Positions 48,059 through 59,595 of a stretch of 64,000 nucleotides of DNA are shown piece after piece. A program made the translations under genes and the position numbers. A model generated the notes under the pieces. That model worked only from the letters and a program-made list of their open reading frames with translations. It made no database searches and was not told the DNA's origin. Origin of the DNA: Stropharia rugosoannulata (Eukaryota > Basidiomycota > Agaricomycetes > Agaricales > Strophariaceae); NCBI GenBank assembly GCA_028532985.1, contig JANCIK010000012.1, positions 1,054,001 through 1,118,000 on the forward strand, given 5' to 3'. Every line of letters starts with the position of its first letter. The stretch's first letter is position 1.

Positions 48059-49287
48059 TCAGAACGCCCCTGCTGTCCATCCACCGTCCGCCACAATTAT
48101 CTAAACAGCTCAGTTCATATGAAACGGATCGCACATGAGCATAAATCCAGCGCACTGACCTTGTTGGTCATATATTCATTCAAAACGAGCATTTCAACCA
48201 CTGAAGAGATGTCTTCGGGAAGTCCGAATCTTCCAATAGGAATGCGTTCCTGGAAGATGTTGTCAACTTAAGCTCCGTCTGCGACTTTGATACCGTTTCA
48301 GCTCACTTTGGTTTCTTCTGGTACGTTGGCCATCATCGTTGTTTCTGTAATAATAAACATATTTCTTAGAAATTTGGCCACCGCAACCTGTCAACGAACG
48401 TACGCTTGATTAACGCCGGAGCAACTGCATTACAAGTCTGCATCATGCATTAGTCACATTTATCTTCTTTCAGAGTGAAAGGTCTTACTACTCCATCTTT
48501 GGCGTGTCTCATAGAAATCCAGTGGACAAGCCCATGCATTGCCGATTTCGATGAAGCATAATGAGGACCAATGATACCTCCAGTGCCTAAGAAAGAAAAA
48601 GAGTAAGAACAGGTACTAGAATTGTCCTCGGGGTTCACACCTGCAGCAACACTTGTTAATAATATTAAGTGTCGTAATTAGCTCCCTATATTTGATATGG
48701 AAAAGCTAACTCACCTTGAGCAGAAAATAATACGCCCCCATCGTTGTTCCAACATGTGAGGCAAACAAAGCTGTGCGAGCTTGAATGTAATTTCACTAAA
48801 GTCAGTACGTGCATATTCATAACAAGTAAACGTCATATGTACAAGGTAGCTTGACCCCATGTTGGTCTTCCAAGTAGCCTCGAATTCTTCTATACTGATA
48901 TCCTGTATGTTTCCATTTGGGCCAATAACCGTGTTTGTGACACCAGCATTATTAAACAGCACGCCGATTGATCCCATTTTCTCAACAACTTCGGCATGTA
49001 ATTTGCGAACACTGTCATAGTCTGATAGATCCGCCTGGAATGCAACTGCTTTTACACCTGGAAGCTTTGACAGCTCTGCAACTATTTCATCGGCTTTCGA
49101 CTTGGCTGTATTGTAGTGCACTGCGATGGAGCAGCGATGTTTAGCAAGAGCGAAGGCCGTCGCCCGGCCAATGCCACCCCTATTAACCAAGACCGAACTA
49201 ATAAGTTGGGAGACCTACTGACGTCAAAGTTACATACGAGCACCCAGTAATTAGGGCTACTGTTTTATCCAAAGAAAAGGAGCTCAT
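48059..49287 (-). CDS. Short-chain dehydrogenase/reductase, 9 exons with an 11-nt microexon
   Basis: Nine exons: 49287-49238, 49179-48843, 48779-48715, 48651-48641, 48586-48489, 48437-48404, 48344-48307, 48249-48160 and 48100-48059, giving 254 residues. The cofactor motif TGxxxGIG is built across intron 1 (ITGCS then GGIGRA). LFNNAG, the catalytic YASSK and the classical end IVADGGWTAG are all present. It resembles 3-oxoacyl-ACP-reductase-like SDRs, NAD(P)-dependent oxidoreductases of unknown substrate here. The 11-nt exon TGTTGCTGCAG (48641-48651) encodes the VAAG turn between beta-5 and the active site. The start is 259 bp from the divergent permease start. Confidence 0.9.
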
Positions 49288-49546
49288 AGTAGCAGTAGTA
49301 CCGGTGAGAAAGATCAAGGAGGATCAGGGAGACCAGAGGCTGCCGTGGAAAACATATGTCATCATTGTGTATTTTTAGACTTAACTTCCTAAAGGGGGAA
49401 GCTGATCGTCATCCGAACGGAACAGACAATTTTTGCAGGGGCGCGATTTCGGGGAATGCATACATAACCTCAACCAATCTCTTTTACGTTACCATCGTTG
49501 TGGACATTTACCCCACTTTCTTTCCTCACCACTTATCGTTGGTTCG
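49288..49546. promoter_or_regulatory. Short divergent promoter between SDR and purine permease
   Basis: Only 259 bp separate the two start codons, so the SDR and permease genes must share or abut promoter elements. No binding-site motif was recognised with confidence. Confidence 0.4.
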
Positions 49547-52184
49547 ATGAGTACTATCGTCCGATTTAATGACAGGGTGCGCAAACTTTCATTATTAGTG
49601 CCACATTGTGTCATCCGAACCTTGTCGGCAACAGATTGCAGCGTCGGCGTTTGGAAGATGGTTTAAATTAGAAGGTTCTGGCGCTAAGCGAGAGCGTAAA
49701 GGTTCAAGATTTACGGTGTGTAGTTGTTCAATCGTCGACATTATAGAAGCGGTGATGGTGAACTCGTTGTAGACGGAGATTCGGGCAGGATTAACAACAT
49801 GGGTAAGCCCCCCACGCCTTACAATACGCGGCATGAACTAATGTGTCCGACAGGCAGCCATGGCCTACATCGTAAGTACTTAGTGGCCTCCCAAAAACAG
49901 ACTGCGATGATTGACATTGGATAGATTTCCGTTAACGCTTCTATTCTTGCGGACTCCGGAGGAACTTGTGAATGTCCAACGGAAGGTCTCTGCACTGACA
50001 ACGAAGATTACCAGATTTGCCTTGGCCAGATCAGACAAGACCTCATCACTTCAACTGCAGCCATCTCTGCCATTGCGACATTGCTCATGGGTCTATTTGC
50101 TAACCTTCCAGTTGGATTGGCACCAGGTTTAGGTTTGAACGCTTATGTGAATTCTTCGCATCCAAGGAAATACCACGGCTCATCTTTTTTTTTTAGTTCT
50201 CATATTCTGTGGTCGGAAAACATGGTACTGGACGTATAAGCTACCGCGAAGCCCTAGCTGCCGTATTTATGGAAGGGTATGAAAATCGGCCGCGCATAAA
50301 TTGATCTACTGAACCTTTGTCAGGTGGATATTTTTGTTACTTTCACTACTGGGACTTCGACAATGGTTGGTACGTGTCATGCCACAATCTCTCGTCCTCG
50401 CCGTGGGAGCTGGAATTGGGCTATACGTTGCGTAAGTCCCTGATTTGTTTCAATGCATATAATCACCTGATTTAATGAATTATATACGCAGATTCATCGG
50501 ACTATGTGAGTTTTACATCTCCGAATAGCAGTTCACGCATACGGAATGTTAAACGCAATCGTATAGCTGCCAATGGGCTTGGTGTAATAGGTGGCGACAC
50601 TGTCAATCTTGTCGGGCTTGGCGGTTGCATCGCGGAAAGTACGTGAAGCATATATCTTGTGGCTGGGCATAGCTAACGCACTGTCTAGACTTTGCAGAAG
50701 GCATGCCCAATTATTGTGAACGTGGGGTTTTAAGAAACCCGACAATGTGGGTGGGGATTTTTGCTGGCGGGTGGGTAATCCTCGACATCTTCTCGACCAT
50801 ACCACTTATCTGCTCGATAGCATTTTCACCCTCTTGTTAATGATGTATCGCATTCGGGGTGCCATTCTCATTGGAATTCTTCTCACATCAATTATATCCT
50901 GGCCTCGCGGAACTCCTGTTACCTACTTCCCTCACACCGCTTCTGGAGATGCTCTGTTTGACTACTTCAGGAAAGTAGTCACCTTCCATAAACTAGAGAA
51001 AATTGGCAATGCTATCGACGTAAGTCAGCATATATGCTATTTTTGCATACTTAACAATCTCTCTATTTCAGTTTAACTACGGGTGCGTCACATAGATCTT
51101 CCGTTTCTTTCATGTTCTAACAGGTAATAATGGATAGAAATGGACACGTTTGGTACGCTGTAATTACCTTCCTTTATGTCGATATCCTAGGTATTGTTGT
51201 CTACAAACTCCAGCCCCTAATCTCATTCACTCACCAAGCTTTGTAGACACCACGGGGCAAGTCAAGCATGATCTCTTACCGTATGAACAATTGTTCACAT
51301 TTTCTTTTTCTTAGTACATTATACTCCATGGCCAAATTTGCTGGCTTGCGAGACCCTGTCACCATGGACTTTGAAGGATCTAATATTGCTTACTGCATTG
51401 ATGCCATTTGCATCAGCATCGGTGCGGTTCTTGGTGTCAGTCCAGTCACCTGCTATATTGAAAGCGCAACTGGTATAACCGGTATGTGCTTACCATAATT
51501 CTCATCATCAGTCCGTATTTTAACGCATCTTTGCAGAAGGAGGAAAGACCGGTATTACTGCCATAGTCACAGGGTTCATGTTCTTTGTCTGTGTCTTCTT
51601 TGCACCGATCTTCGCGTCTATACCATCATGGGCAACAGGAGGCGCTCTAACAATAGTGGGGTCGCTCATGATCAGAAAGTGAGCAAACTTGAAGCGGCTA
51701 GTATTGGATCCTAATCATCAGAAAATGTTCTACAGCGTCTTAGAAATCAATTGGAACTATATGGGTGACTCAGTGCCCGCGTTTTTGACTCTTCTGATTA
51801 TCCCTCTGACATACAAGTATAGTATCCATTCTACGGTCTAGTCCATATCTAACTGCTTCGAACAGCATCGCATACGGTGTGATTGCTGGCATCATATCGT
51901 ACATCATTTTGAACGGAATTCCTATGGCTCTCAGGAAACTATCCAAAGATCGTATAATTCCGAGCGAGTATAAGTACTCGGAAAAATGGGTCATACCCCC
52001 CGGCAGTATTATTCCGCCTTTCATGTGCGTACTTGAACATCTTGGTGTTATACTCTATGGGTTACTGATGAGCTATATACAGCCTCCAGATTATGAAATT
52101 CAAGCGCGCACGCAACTCGCCCAAGGAAGAAAGAGAAATGGACACCGTTCATGGAAACCTTACACCCTCCGAGAGCGCTATTAG
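49547..52184 (+). CDS. AzgA-type purine (adenine/guanine/hypoxanthine) permease, 18 exons
   Basis: Eighteen exons: 49547-49576, 49635-49715, 49773-49802, 49854-49871, 49925-50146, 50197-50276, 50324-50431, 50492-50505, 50567-50638, 50689-50770, 50821-51019, 51072-51082, 51138-51190, 51247-51256, 51315-51481, 51537-51678, 51736-51816 and 51866-52184. They sum to 572 residues, the family length. AzgA/NCS2 signatures include [54 protein letters not shown] and [20 protein letters not shown]. It is a multi-span plasma-membrane proton symporter for purines. Exons of 10, 11, 14 and 18 nt are required, and the intron at 51257-51314 starts GCAAGT, a GC-AG intron. Confidence 0.95.
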
Positions 52185-52564
52185 TGTATTGGAGAAAAGC
52201 TCAGTTTCACATCCGCAATCCTCATTCGAGTAGACTCGACACTTCAAGCTTCAAGCTTAGAAGCCGTCCAATAAGTACTACAGGCCAAATAGAAACTTAC
52301 ATTGATCTATGCTTGCTGATATACTAACTACTACCATCTCACCTAATCTACGTTATATGTATATTTTGTAGGCTGCCTAAAAAGTAACAGTCGTCATGTA
52401 AAAATCACGTACGTACAGATATTTAAGCGGATCCCCATTCGGAAAACGAAAGCCTAAATCAGGATATCGAATAAACAAGAACAGCGTCACAAGCGATGGC
52501 GCGGCGGACTGGATTCGTTGCAAGTGGTATGAGTATCATTTCGAGCGAAAAAATTATTCGGGAC
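52185..52564. other. Convergent 3' intergenic
   Basis: 380 bp between the permease stop and the stop of the first monooxygenase on the other strand. No feature supportable. Confidence 0.4.
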
Positions 52565-54281
52565 TTACAGTAAAGAAAGGGCTTTCTCTACGTCAGTGTT
52601 GACAGAAGAATTCCAGGTCCACTTCCAGTTGTCTACGATCTTCTCCCCAAGGCAAAGTAGCGTTTCCTCTGGGAGTACGTCCCCTTCCCGAACCGCTTCG
52701 AATTCCGGTGTTGTGAATTCGTAATTGCGCCCTTGGTCCATCGAAGCTTTCGCTACGAAGTTGGCGAAAGGCTGACGCACCCTCGAATATATATCCACAA
52801 TTACGGGGACGTCAAAATGGCCCTGGTTGAGGGACTTGCGCAGAAGATGAGCCAAAATATAGCCATCCTGGGTAACACGTCAGTTCTAGTCAGAAGTGCA
52901 AAAACGGAGAAGCCATATTAACCTCTAGAGCTTGACCTGCCCCATTACCAAGATGCACCGGCATAGCGTGAGCCTGTGCATATCCATATTTCATTATACT
53001 GTAGCTCAAGAAATCCTACATCAAACATACTGCATCACCAAGCAAAGCAATACGACCAGAGCCATATTTTTCGAGTGGCTTGACGGTCTCTATAGCCCAT
53101 CGAGAAGGATTTTGCATGTTCTTTAAATGTCGATACACGGCTATTGTAAGTAGATGTATATCCGCACAAAATAATCGGACGTACGTCAATGATGCATCTC
53201 GCTTCATTGGACCAGTTGGTAAAGAAAGATGAAACAACATCCGTCGTGGAACTCATCACAGCTGGACCTTCCAGGAAGGTCCCCTCTTTATCGGGTTCGG
53301 ATACAAAGCCAATGGCATTAATAAGTTTGCCCGAGGAAATTGGGTAGGAGACGATGTGCTTTGGCAGCTTGTCAGTCACAATTATAAGTGTAAAAGGTGG
53401 CCTTACCTTGCTCTTTCCACAGTACTTCATAAGATATCTGTCAGTACAAAGAACGGCGCTCTGAATAAAAATAACAAACGACTAAAGGCTGCGTCAAGCA
53501 TGGATGTGTTGGGTTCTGGTGTTTAATGACGTCACTGTCAATCAGGCATCTGTACACGATAGTTCCTGTCCATAGAGGACGGGCTTCTCTCGCTGCTTCT
53601 GACTCGCTAAGATCATATGCCTTCGCGATGAATCCTCGCCTAACAGCAGAGTTGATCCCGTCAGCGCCGATCAATAAGTCACAAGTAGCTGTCGTGCCGT
53701 CCTTGAAGAACATGCAGACTTCCTTACTGCTTTCAGAGTAAGAAGTGAGTCTCTTGTTCAAGTGGACCCGAATCGAGGGAGAAATGTTGGCCAGGAAAAC
53801 TTGTTGCACATCTGCCCGATGAAAAGAGAGGGAGCCCCCGCGGAAGAGGAGGTTGCATATGAACGCATTTTCGGCGTGGTCACTTTTCTTGTAGACGAAC
53901 CCTATTCCTATGAGGAGGTTGTAAGGGAAGGCAATGCGAAAAGTATCGTGCTCAACCTACTAGCTTTTCCGTCTCTGACAATCTCCTGGGGTGGGCTAAC
54001 ATGTTTGGCCAAACCATCCTCTAGGCCCAGGGTCCTGATGATCTCCCAACCCCGCGGCCAAAGCGTTATTCCTGCACCAACTTGTGTCAACTTAGCCACT
54101 GCCTCGTAAATGTCAACCTGTATTCTGTCGGCTAGATTCAAGTGGGTTAATGCCACCGCGAATGCCAGTCCTCCGATGCCACCTCCACTGTCAACGTTGG
54201 CCTATCCGGTCAGAATATGATCATAGTAAACAGAGCTGGCACATACACAACGCCAATGCGAAGCTTGGGAACGCGGTCCAT
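52565..54281 (-). CDS. FAD-dependent monooxygenase (salicylate-hydroxylase-like), copy 1
   Basis: Eight exons: 54281-54247, 54187-53961, 53907-53480, 53424-53407, 53358-53185, 53120-53031, 52973-52923 and 52867-52565, giving 441 residues. All three flavin-hydroxylase signatures are present: GGGIGG near residue 13 (dinucleotide fold, formed across intron 1), DLLIGADGINS (DG motif) and GDAAHAMPVHLGNGAGQALE (GD motif). Such enzymes hydroxylate aromatic acids or phenols using NAD(P)H and oxygen; 3-hydroxybenzoate- or salicylate-type substrates are plausible but unproven. Exon 4 has only 18 nt and encodes YCGKSK; its acceptor is a weak AAG, and donor GTTTGT precedes it. The exon structure matches copy 2 almost exactly, proving tandem duplication. 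Confidence 0.9.
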
Positions 54282-54504
54282 CTGTTTTCTTTGTCAAGAT
54301 AAGAGTTAAAGCAAGGCAGAGCTGACTCCCGTGAATGGTGTAAATCGTTCTCAAGCATGCTATATATACTTGAATGGGGCTCCCATTGGACAGAAGTTGA
54401 AGTACCAAATTGCAGTTCCAACTTTATGGTTCGCATATGTTTCCGTCGCTATTACCGAAATAAAACATGTATTTATACACTGTTGAGAATGACTTTGTAA
54501 GCTG

Positions 54505-56236
54505 CTATAATTTTGATAAGGGAGTCTTAAACGCCATCATAGCTAGTGCTTTATCGAGGTCTGGTTTGACCGAAGAATTCCATGTCCACTTCCAACCATC
54601 TGAAATTTTCTGAGCCACCCGTTTCAGTGTTTCCGGTGAAAGATTGTGGCCTTCTTTCACATAGTCAAATTCTGGAGTAGTGAACTCGTAGTGCCGACCT
54701 TGTTGCAAGGATGCCTTGGCGGCGAAATTCGCAAATGGTTGCCGCACAGCGCTGTATACCCGCACGATGCGGTCGATATCGTATCTCCTCGTTTTGGAAG
54801 AATAGTAAAGTAGATGCGCAAGTATATAGGCGTCCTATCGAAGGTTATTAGATGGTAAGTATAATAGATGAAAAAGAGATAAATACCTCAATTGCTTGCC
54901 CAGCCCCGTTTCCGAGATGAACTGGCATTGCATGCGCCTTGCATGTATCATGAGAATATTCCGTCCGATGTGCTATTGCACATTACTCACCGAGTCGCCT
55001 AACAGCAAGATCCGACCCGATCCGTACTTATCAAGTGGACTAACAGTTTCTATCGCCCAGCGAGAAGGGCTTTGCATATTCTATCCGACCATTAGCCATA
55101 GACTGATACTTATCTCAGTTGAGACACCCACATTAATAATGCATCTGACCTCATCAGACCAGTTTGTAAAGTAAGAAGAAACAACTTCTGTTGTCGAGTT
55201 CGTTACCGCTGGCCCTTCCAATAATGAACCTTCTTTGGTGGGATCGGAGACAAATCCAATAGCGTTTATAAGCTTTCCGCCAGAGATTGGATATGAAACG
55301 ACATGCTAGTCTCTATGATGAGCATTTCATGTCATGAGCTATCTTGCTGGTCTACCTTGCTTTTCCCACAGTACTACGTTGAGATAGGCACTTAAAAGAA
55401 TGCCAGATGAACATACAACGCACTCACCATCAGTGGTTCGGTAAGACATGGATGTGTTGGATTTTGTCGCTTGATCACTTCACTGTCAATCAGGCTTCTA
55501 TAGACCATGGTGCCTGTCCATAGAGGACGTGCTTGCTTCGCTGCTTCAGATGCAGTGAGATTGTACATGCTGGCGAGAAAGCCTCTGCGAACAACAGAGT
55601 TGATGCCATCCGCACCGACCAATAGGTCACAGGTGGCCCTTGTTCCGTCCTTGAAAAATAGCTCAACTTGTACATCAGTTTCGTGATGCGAGACAAGTCG
55701 CTTGTTTAGGTGAACACGGATAGCCGGTGATATATGTGCAAGGAAAACCTGCTGAACGTCTGCACGATGGAAAGAGAGGGAGCCACCGCGAAACATCACA
55801 TCACATATAAAGCCATCCCGGGGCTGGTCGCTTTTTCTGTACATAAATCCAATTCCTGCAGATAGAACACGTTAGGCAATCAGCTTGAACGTTATTACCG
55901 AATACCCACTGGATTTTCCGTCTTTCACTATTTCTTGCGGAGGGCTTATATGCGCGGCTAAGCTGCTTTCCAACCCAAGGGCTGTGATTATCTCCCAGCC
56001 ACGCGGCCATACAGTGATGCCTGCACCAACTTGCGTTAGCTTTGCCGCAGCCTCGTAGATGTCGACCTGGATTTTGTGAGCGACATCTAAGCGAGTAAGA
56101 GCAACGGCTAATGCCAGGCCTCCTATACCCCCACCACTGCCAATAAGATGTAAAATGAGGTTGTATCAACTCGGACGAAGGAGAGAGAAAGGACATACAC
56201 GACACCCAGACGAAGTGTCGGTGCAGACTCGTTCAT
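54505..56236 (-). CDS. FAD-dependent monooxygenase (salicylate-hydroxylase-like), copy 2
   Basis: Eight exons: 56236-56199, 56136-55910, 55855-55428, 55373-55356, 55305-55132, 55080-54991, 54937-54887 and 54834-54505, giving 451 residues. The middle exon lengths (227, 428, 18, 174, 90 and 51 nt) are identical to copy 1. Motifs: GGGIGGLALAVAL, DLLVGADGINSVVRRGF and LLLGDSAHAMPVHLGNGAGQ. The protein is N-terminally a few residues longer and ends MMAFKTPLSKL. It lies head-to-tail with copy 1, only 223 bp apart, so copy 1's promoter is compact. Probably a recently diverged paralogue with the same reaction class. Confidence 0.9.
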
Positions 56237-56838
56237 TTCCAAGTATCTGGGGCTATTCGGAGAGCAATTTCAGCCTCTGCTTTTAGTATGTACAGGTCAT
56301 TGGACACTGAGATAAGACTCACCGGCATGATGTATGGAGAATAAATATATCATACGTTCTATACTTGCTTGTGCTTCTACCAAGCTTCTACTTCCTTGCT
56401 ATATGTATCAAATATGTATAGACTTTCCCTAGTGAGTCAGCCGGACAGGAGCTTCTCATTGTACCTCAGGAGGCATATGGAGACATACATATATTCATCA
56501 CTTGCGAGAGTTTGAGGAGTTGTTGGAGTTGTTGCCATTGTTTTTGCATTGCCTAGATGTCGTGAAGTCGAAGTTATAGGTCAAGCGCCCAGGCCAGGCG
56601 TATTGCCAAACCGGGAAACAACGGGCCGCCTTGAGGCCGCCGGTACCAGGAGTCATCTCAAAGTCATATGTTCAACATCGCCACAACATCATTCCGACTA
56701 CCAACTACTCAGGCTAAGGAAATCAGTTGCGAACAAGTGGCTGGTTAAGAATAAGGAAGGCTATTTAAATCTCGCGTGAGTACATAACATTTCAGCCGTA
56801 ACAAACGGTGCCACAACTCGTATCTTATAGCCAACAAG
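56237..56838. other. Intergenic between monooxygenase copy 2 and the DyP peroxidase
   Basis: 600 bp containing the promoter of copy 2 and the 3' UTR of the DyP gene. A small open frame at 56549-56779 has no recognisable features. Confidence 0.4.
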
Positions 56839-58731
56839 TTATGGCTGTCCCCCGGAAGAAGCAGTCACAATATGCGTCTTCAAACCCTTCAATGATGGAG
56901 TGAAGAAATACTCTCCACCACGTGGCACGACGAATGCGGGCATCGAGAGAGCAACATGATCGTGCAGAGGGTCAAGGCCGGTCATCTCGCGAGGACCTTG
57001 CCCTATAATTGGGTCCAAGCTGAACATCGGATTATATCAGTGAGCTGCTATAACTGCATATTAATCAAAGAATCGCTAACCCAGGTTCTGCAGTTGTATC
57101 ACGGTTCCTGAAAGGTGGAAAGTCGGGATCGTTTGCCCAGACTAAAACCGTTTATCAGCCATAAGTTGTGGCCATAATCCCTTGAATGATTACCTCTCTG
57201 AATAAACTGGAAACCGTTTCGCAGACTTGTCTGATAGCTTGTGAAGAGAAGGCCACGACCATGCTCAGTAACTCCGGTTTGTGTCTCATGTGCAGTCAAT
57301 TCTGGACCGAACTGTACCCCACGCCGCATGATACGATGAGGTGCAACTGCGCCAGCTTGTTGACTTTCAAGATCATCTCTTGGGTTTGCTTTGCGGACAT
57401 GTGCTGCGAATGGGCATTTGAAAGGAGAACTTCCTTCGCCTGCAAAACTGAAATTATTATTCCTGAAAATTTACCAAAAAATACATATAGTAAGCTTCGC
57501 CCATTTCATTTTCACAGTCTCTACTAACCTTGCAGGATCTTTTGCAAGTACAGGATCATCTGTGAAAGGAGTGATATCAATTGGTGCACCTGTAGGACAA
57601 CAGTAAGCTGGTCTTTTTTATAGAGTCCCTCAAATGGCATACCACTTTTCCAACGCCCAACCATTCTCGCACCAAGTAATTCGCTTCCATCTTGAGGTGA
57701 TAACGTATTTCCGTTTCCATCTTGTGCAACAGGATTTGCTTTCAAGAAACTATTGAATTCGGGGACGGTCTGGAGCAGATAGCGGAAGGCAAGAAAACTG
57801 CCGTCTTTGGCCCAGTCATCCCTCTCTTTAACATCTCCTGTGTGGCCCGTGACTATAACCCCAGGGTCGACATGGATAGGTCCCGGATTTGTGTTTGCAT
57901 CGTCAAAGCCTTTGACTAGGGGGTTAGAAATACCATCCAAGAAGCCGAAACTAAAAACGCCGTGTGTCATGGACTGGCCAAAATTACTGATTGGAATTTG
58001 ACTCACTGCTCATGTCCAGCTTGATCCCCTGGGCGGACGTCGCCAACTATGGAGATCACCACTTTCAGAGATGCGTGAGTAGACTGAATCCCGAAAATGA
58101 CCCCAATTTCATCGACCTTCTTCTGGACGGAGAGATGGCTATCTCCAGAGACGAGAATCAAACCGTGAAAGTTATTTTTCAAGAAAACATCCTCCCAGTC
58201 AGGGTCGCCATTCGCATTCTTTGGATCGCCCAAGTTGTCAATTGCGTCCTCCTTTTGACCGGTACCAAAAGCGTCTTTAGGGATGGGATCATTGGGCAAG
58301 TCCACTATCAAGGTGGAGTCGTCAATACCAAGCTGTAGTGAAGAAAATAACTTGAACATGACGGCCTGTCATCAAAAAAAGTGGTACGTAGTACTGACCT
58401 GAACAAACCCTTGGTGGGATATAGAAATATTAACTCCAGCCATAGGGACTAAACCAGGGAGTTTGCGTTTCTTATGATCTTCAATAGCTTTGCGGTCCTT
58501 CAAGACATCGGACACGGTGGTGACCAATGGGATGAACTTGTTAAGATCCTTCCTGAACTTTGCGCCATTGATAATTTGAAAGAATATGTAAGTTTGAGTC
58601 TTCTTTGGCAAACCGCTCCTGTATATGACAGATAACGTCAATGGACAGATTAAGTCTGCATGATGGCAATTTGGCTCCTACAGGATGTCTCCTTGAATAT
58701 TGGTGAGGTCAAATTCTGCGACAGTAGACAT
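56839..58731 (-). CDS. DyP-type heme peroxidase
   Basis: Eight exons: 58731-58682, 58618-58399, 58332-58007, 57950-57643, 57589-57529, 57462-57194, 57141-57081 and 57019-56839, giving 491 residues. The opening MSTVAEFDLTNIQGDIL and the GxxDG motif in HFGFLDGIS (distal Asp) are diagnostic. The proximal His is likely in GPELTAHETQTG, and the conserved Arg in EHGRGLLFTSY. Fungal DyPs oxidise dyes, phenols and beta-carotene-like compounds with hydrogen peroxide. No classical signal peptide is seen, unlike several secreted basidiomycete DyPs,  so secretion is uncertain. It sits between monooxygenase paralogues on the same strand. Confidence 0.95.
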
Positions 58732-59595
58732 TGTAGTAGGTATAGTATACTGCTTTTACTCTTAAAACGTTAAGCGCTTTTATAGCACTGGAAGGATACC
58801 TATATGGTGCATACAAAGGAAGGAATCTTGAATGGTAGCCGTGCTGATCCCCTAGTCAGCATACAGCGTCTACGATTAGAACCAATCCGCCAGCATCGGG
58901 AAATGTACCAAAAAACTGAATGATAGCAGCTATGAGCTCATGACGAGTCTCAGCTATTGAAATGCGATAATAACATACTGATGCATAACAATTCAATGTT
59001 TATTATTCTAGTTTATCTGTTATCATTGCCACCAACCTGAGTTTACATTATTCAACACTGTATTGAACGTAAAGCAGCAATATAAACCACGATGGCTCTA
59101 TAGCAGCTATTTTCAAACTCTCCGTTGAAGACCATAAATTCCAGATCAGCGGTACACGGTTGAAGACAGCTAAAAGGAGATTGGTAACGTATCTTCAATA
59201 GAGGAGCACGGAACAGGAACATCGAGTGTATGCCCAACTCTTTACACTAACTTTGCAGATACCCATTTCTGACATTTGCGTACTCTACGTCCAAAGGAAT
59301 ACGGACCCAAAGTTCTTGAAGCTTAAAGCCTTGACGTCCAAACGAATTACAAGGATAAATAAGGCTAATGGACTTCTATTTTAAGGTATGACTTGGCATC
59401 GGCCATATTACTTCTTGGCACCTTGACATTGGAATCAGTAAGGACTTGTAAGGACGTTCGTTGGATATTCGATCTCCACGGAGAAAAGAATCACGGGAGG
59501 TCTTTCAAAATATTTTTGAAACAAAGGTTGTAATGGAGATTTGAATTGATATCACTAACAAGTTCCGGGAACAACCAAAGAACAACAGACACCGA
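58732..59595. other. Intergenic, DyP promoter side
   Basis: 860 bp; includes a TATAGTATA element about 58740-58750 just upstream of the DyP start (minus-strand promoter side). No gene supportable in the rest. Confidence 0.4.

Noticed and set aside
56549..56779. 76-codon plus-strand frame between monooxygenase copy 2 and DyP
   Set aside because: No recognisable features; lies in probable promoter DNA.
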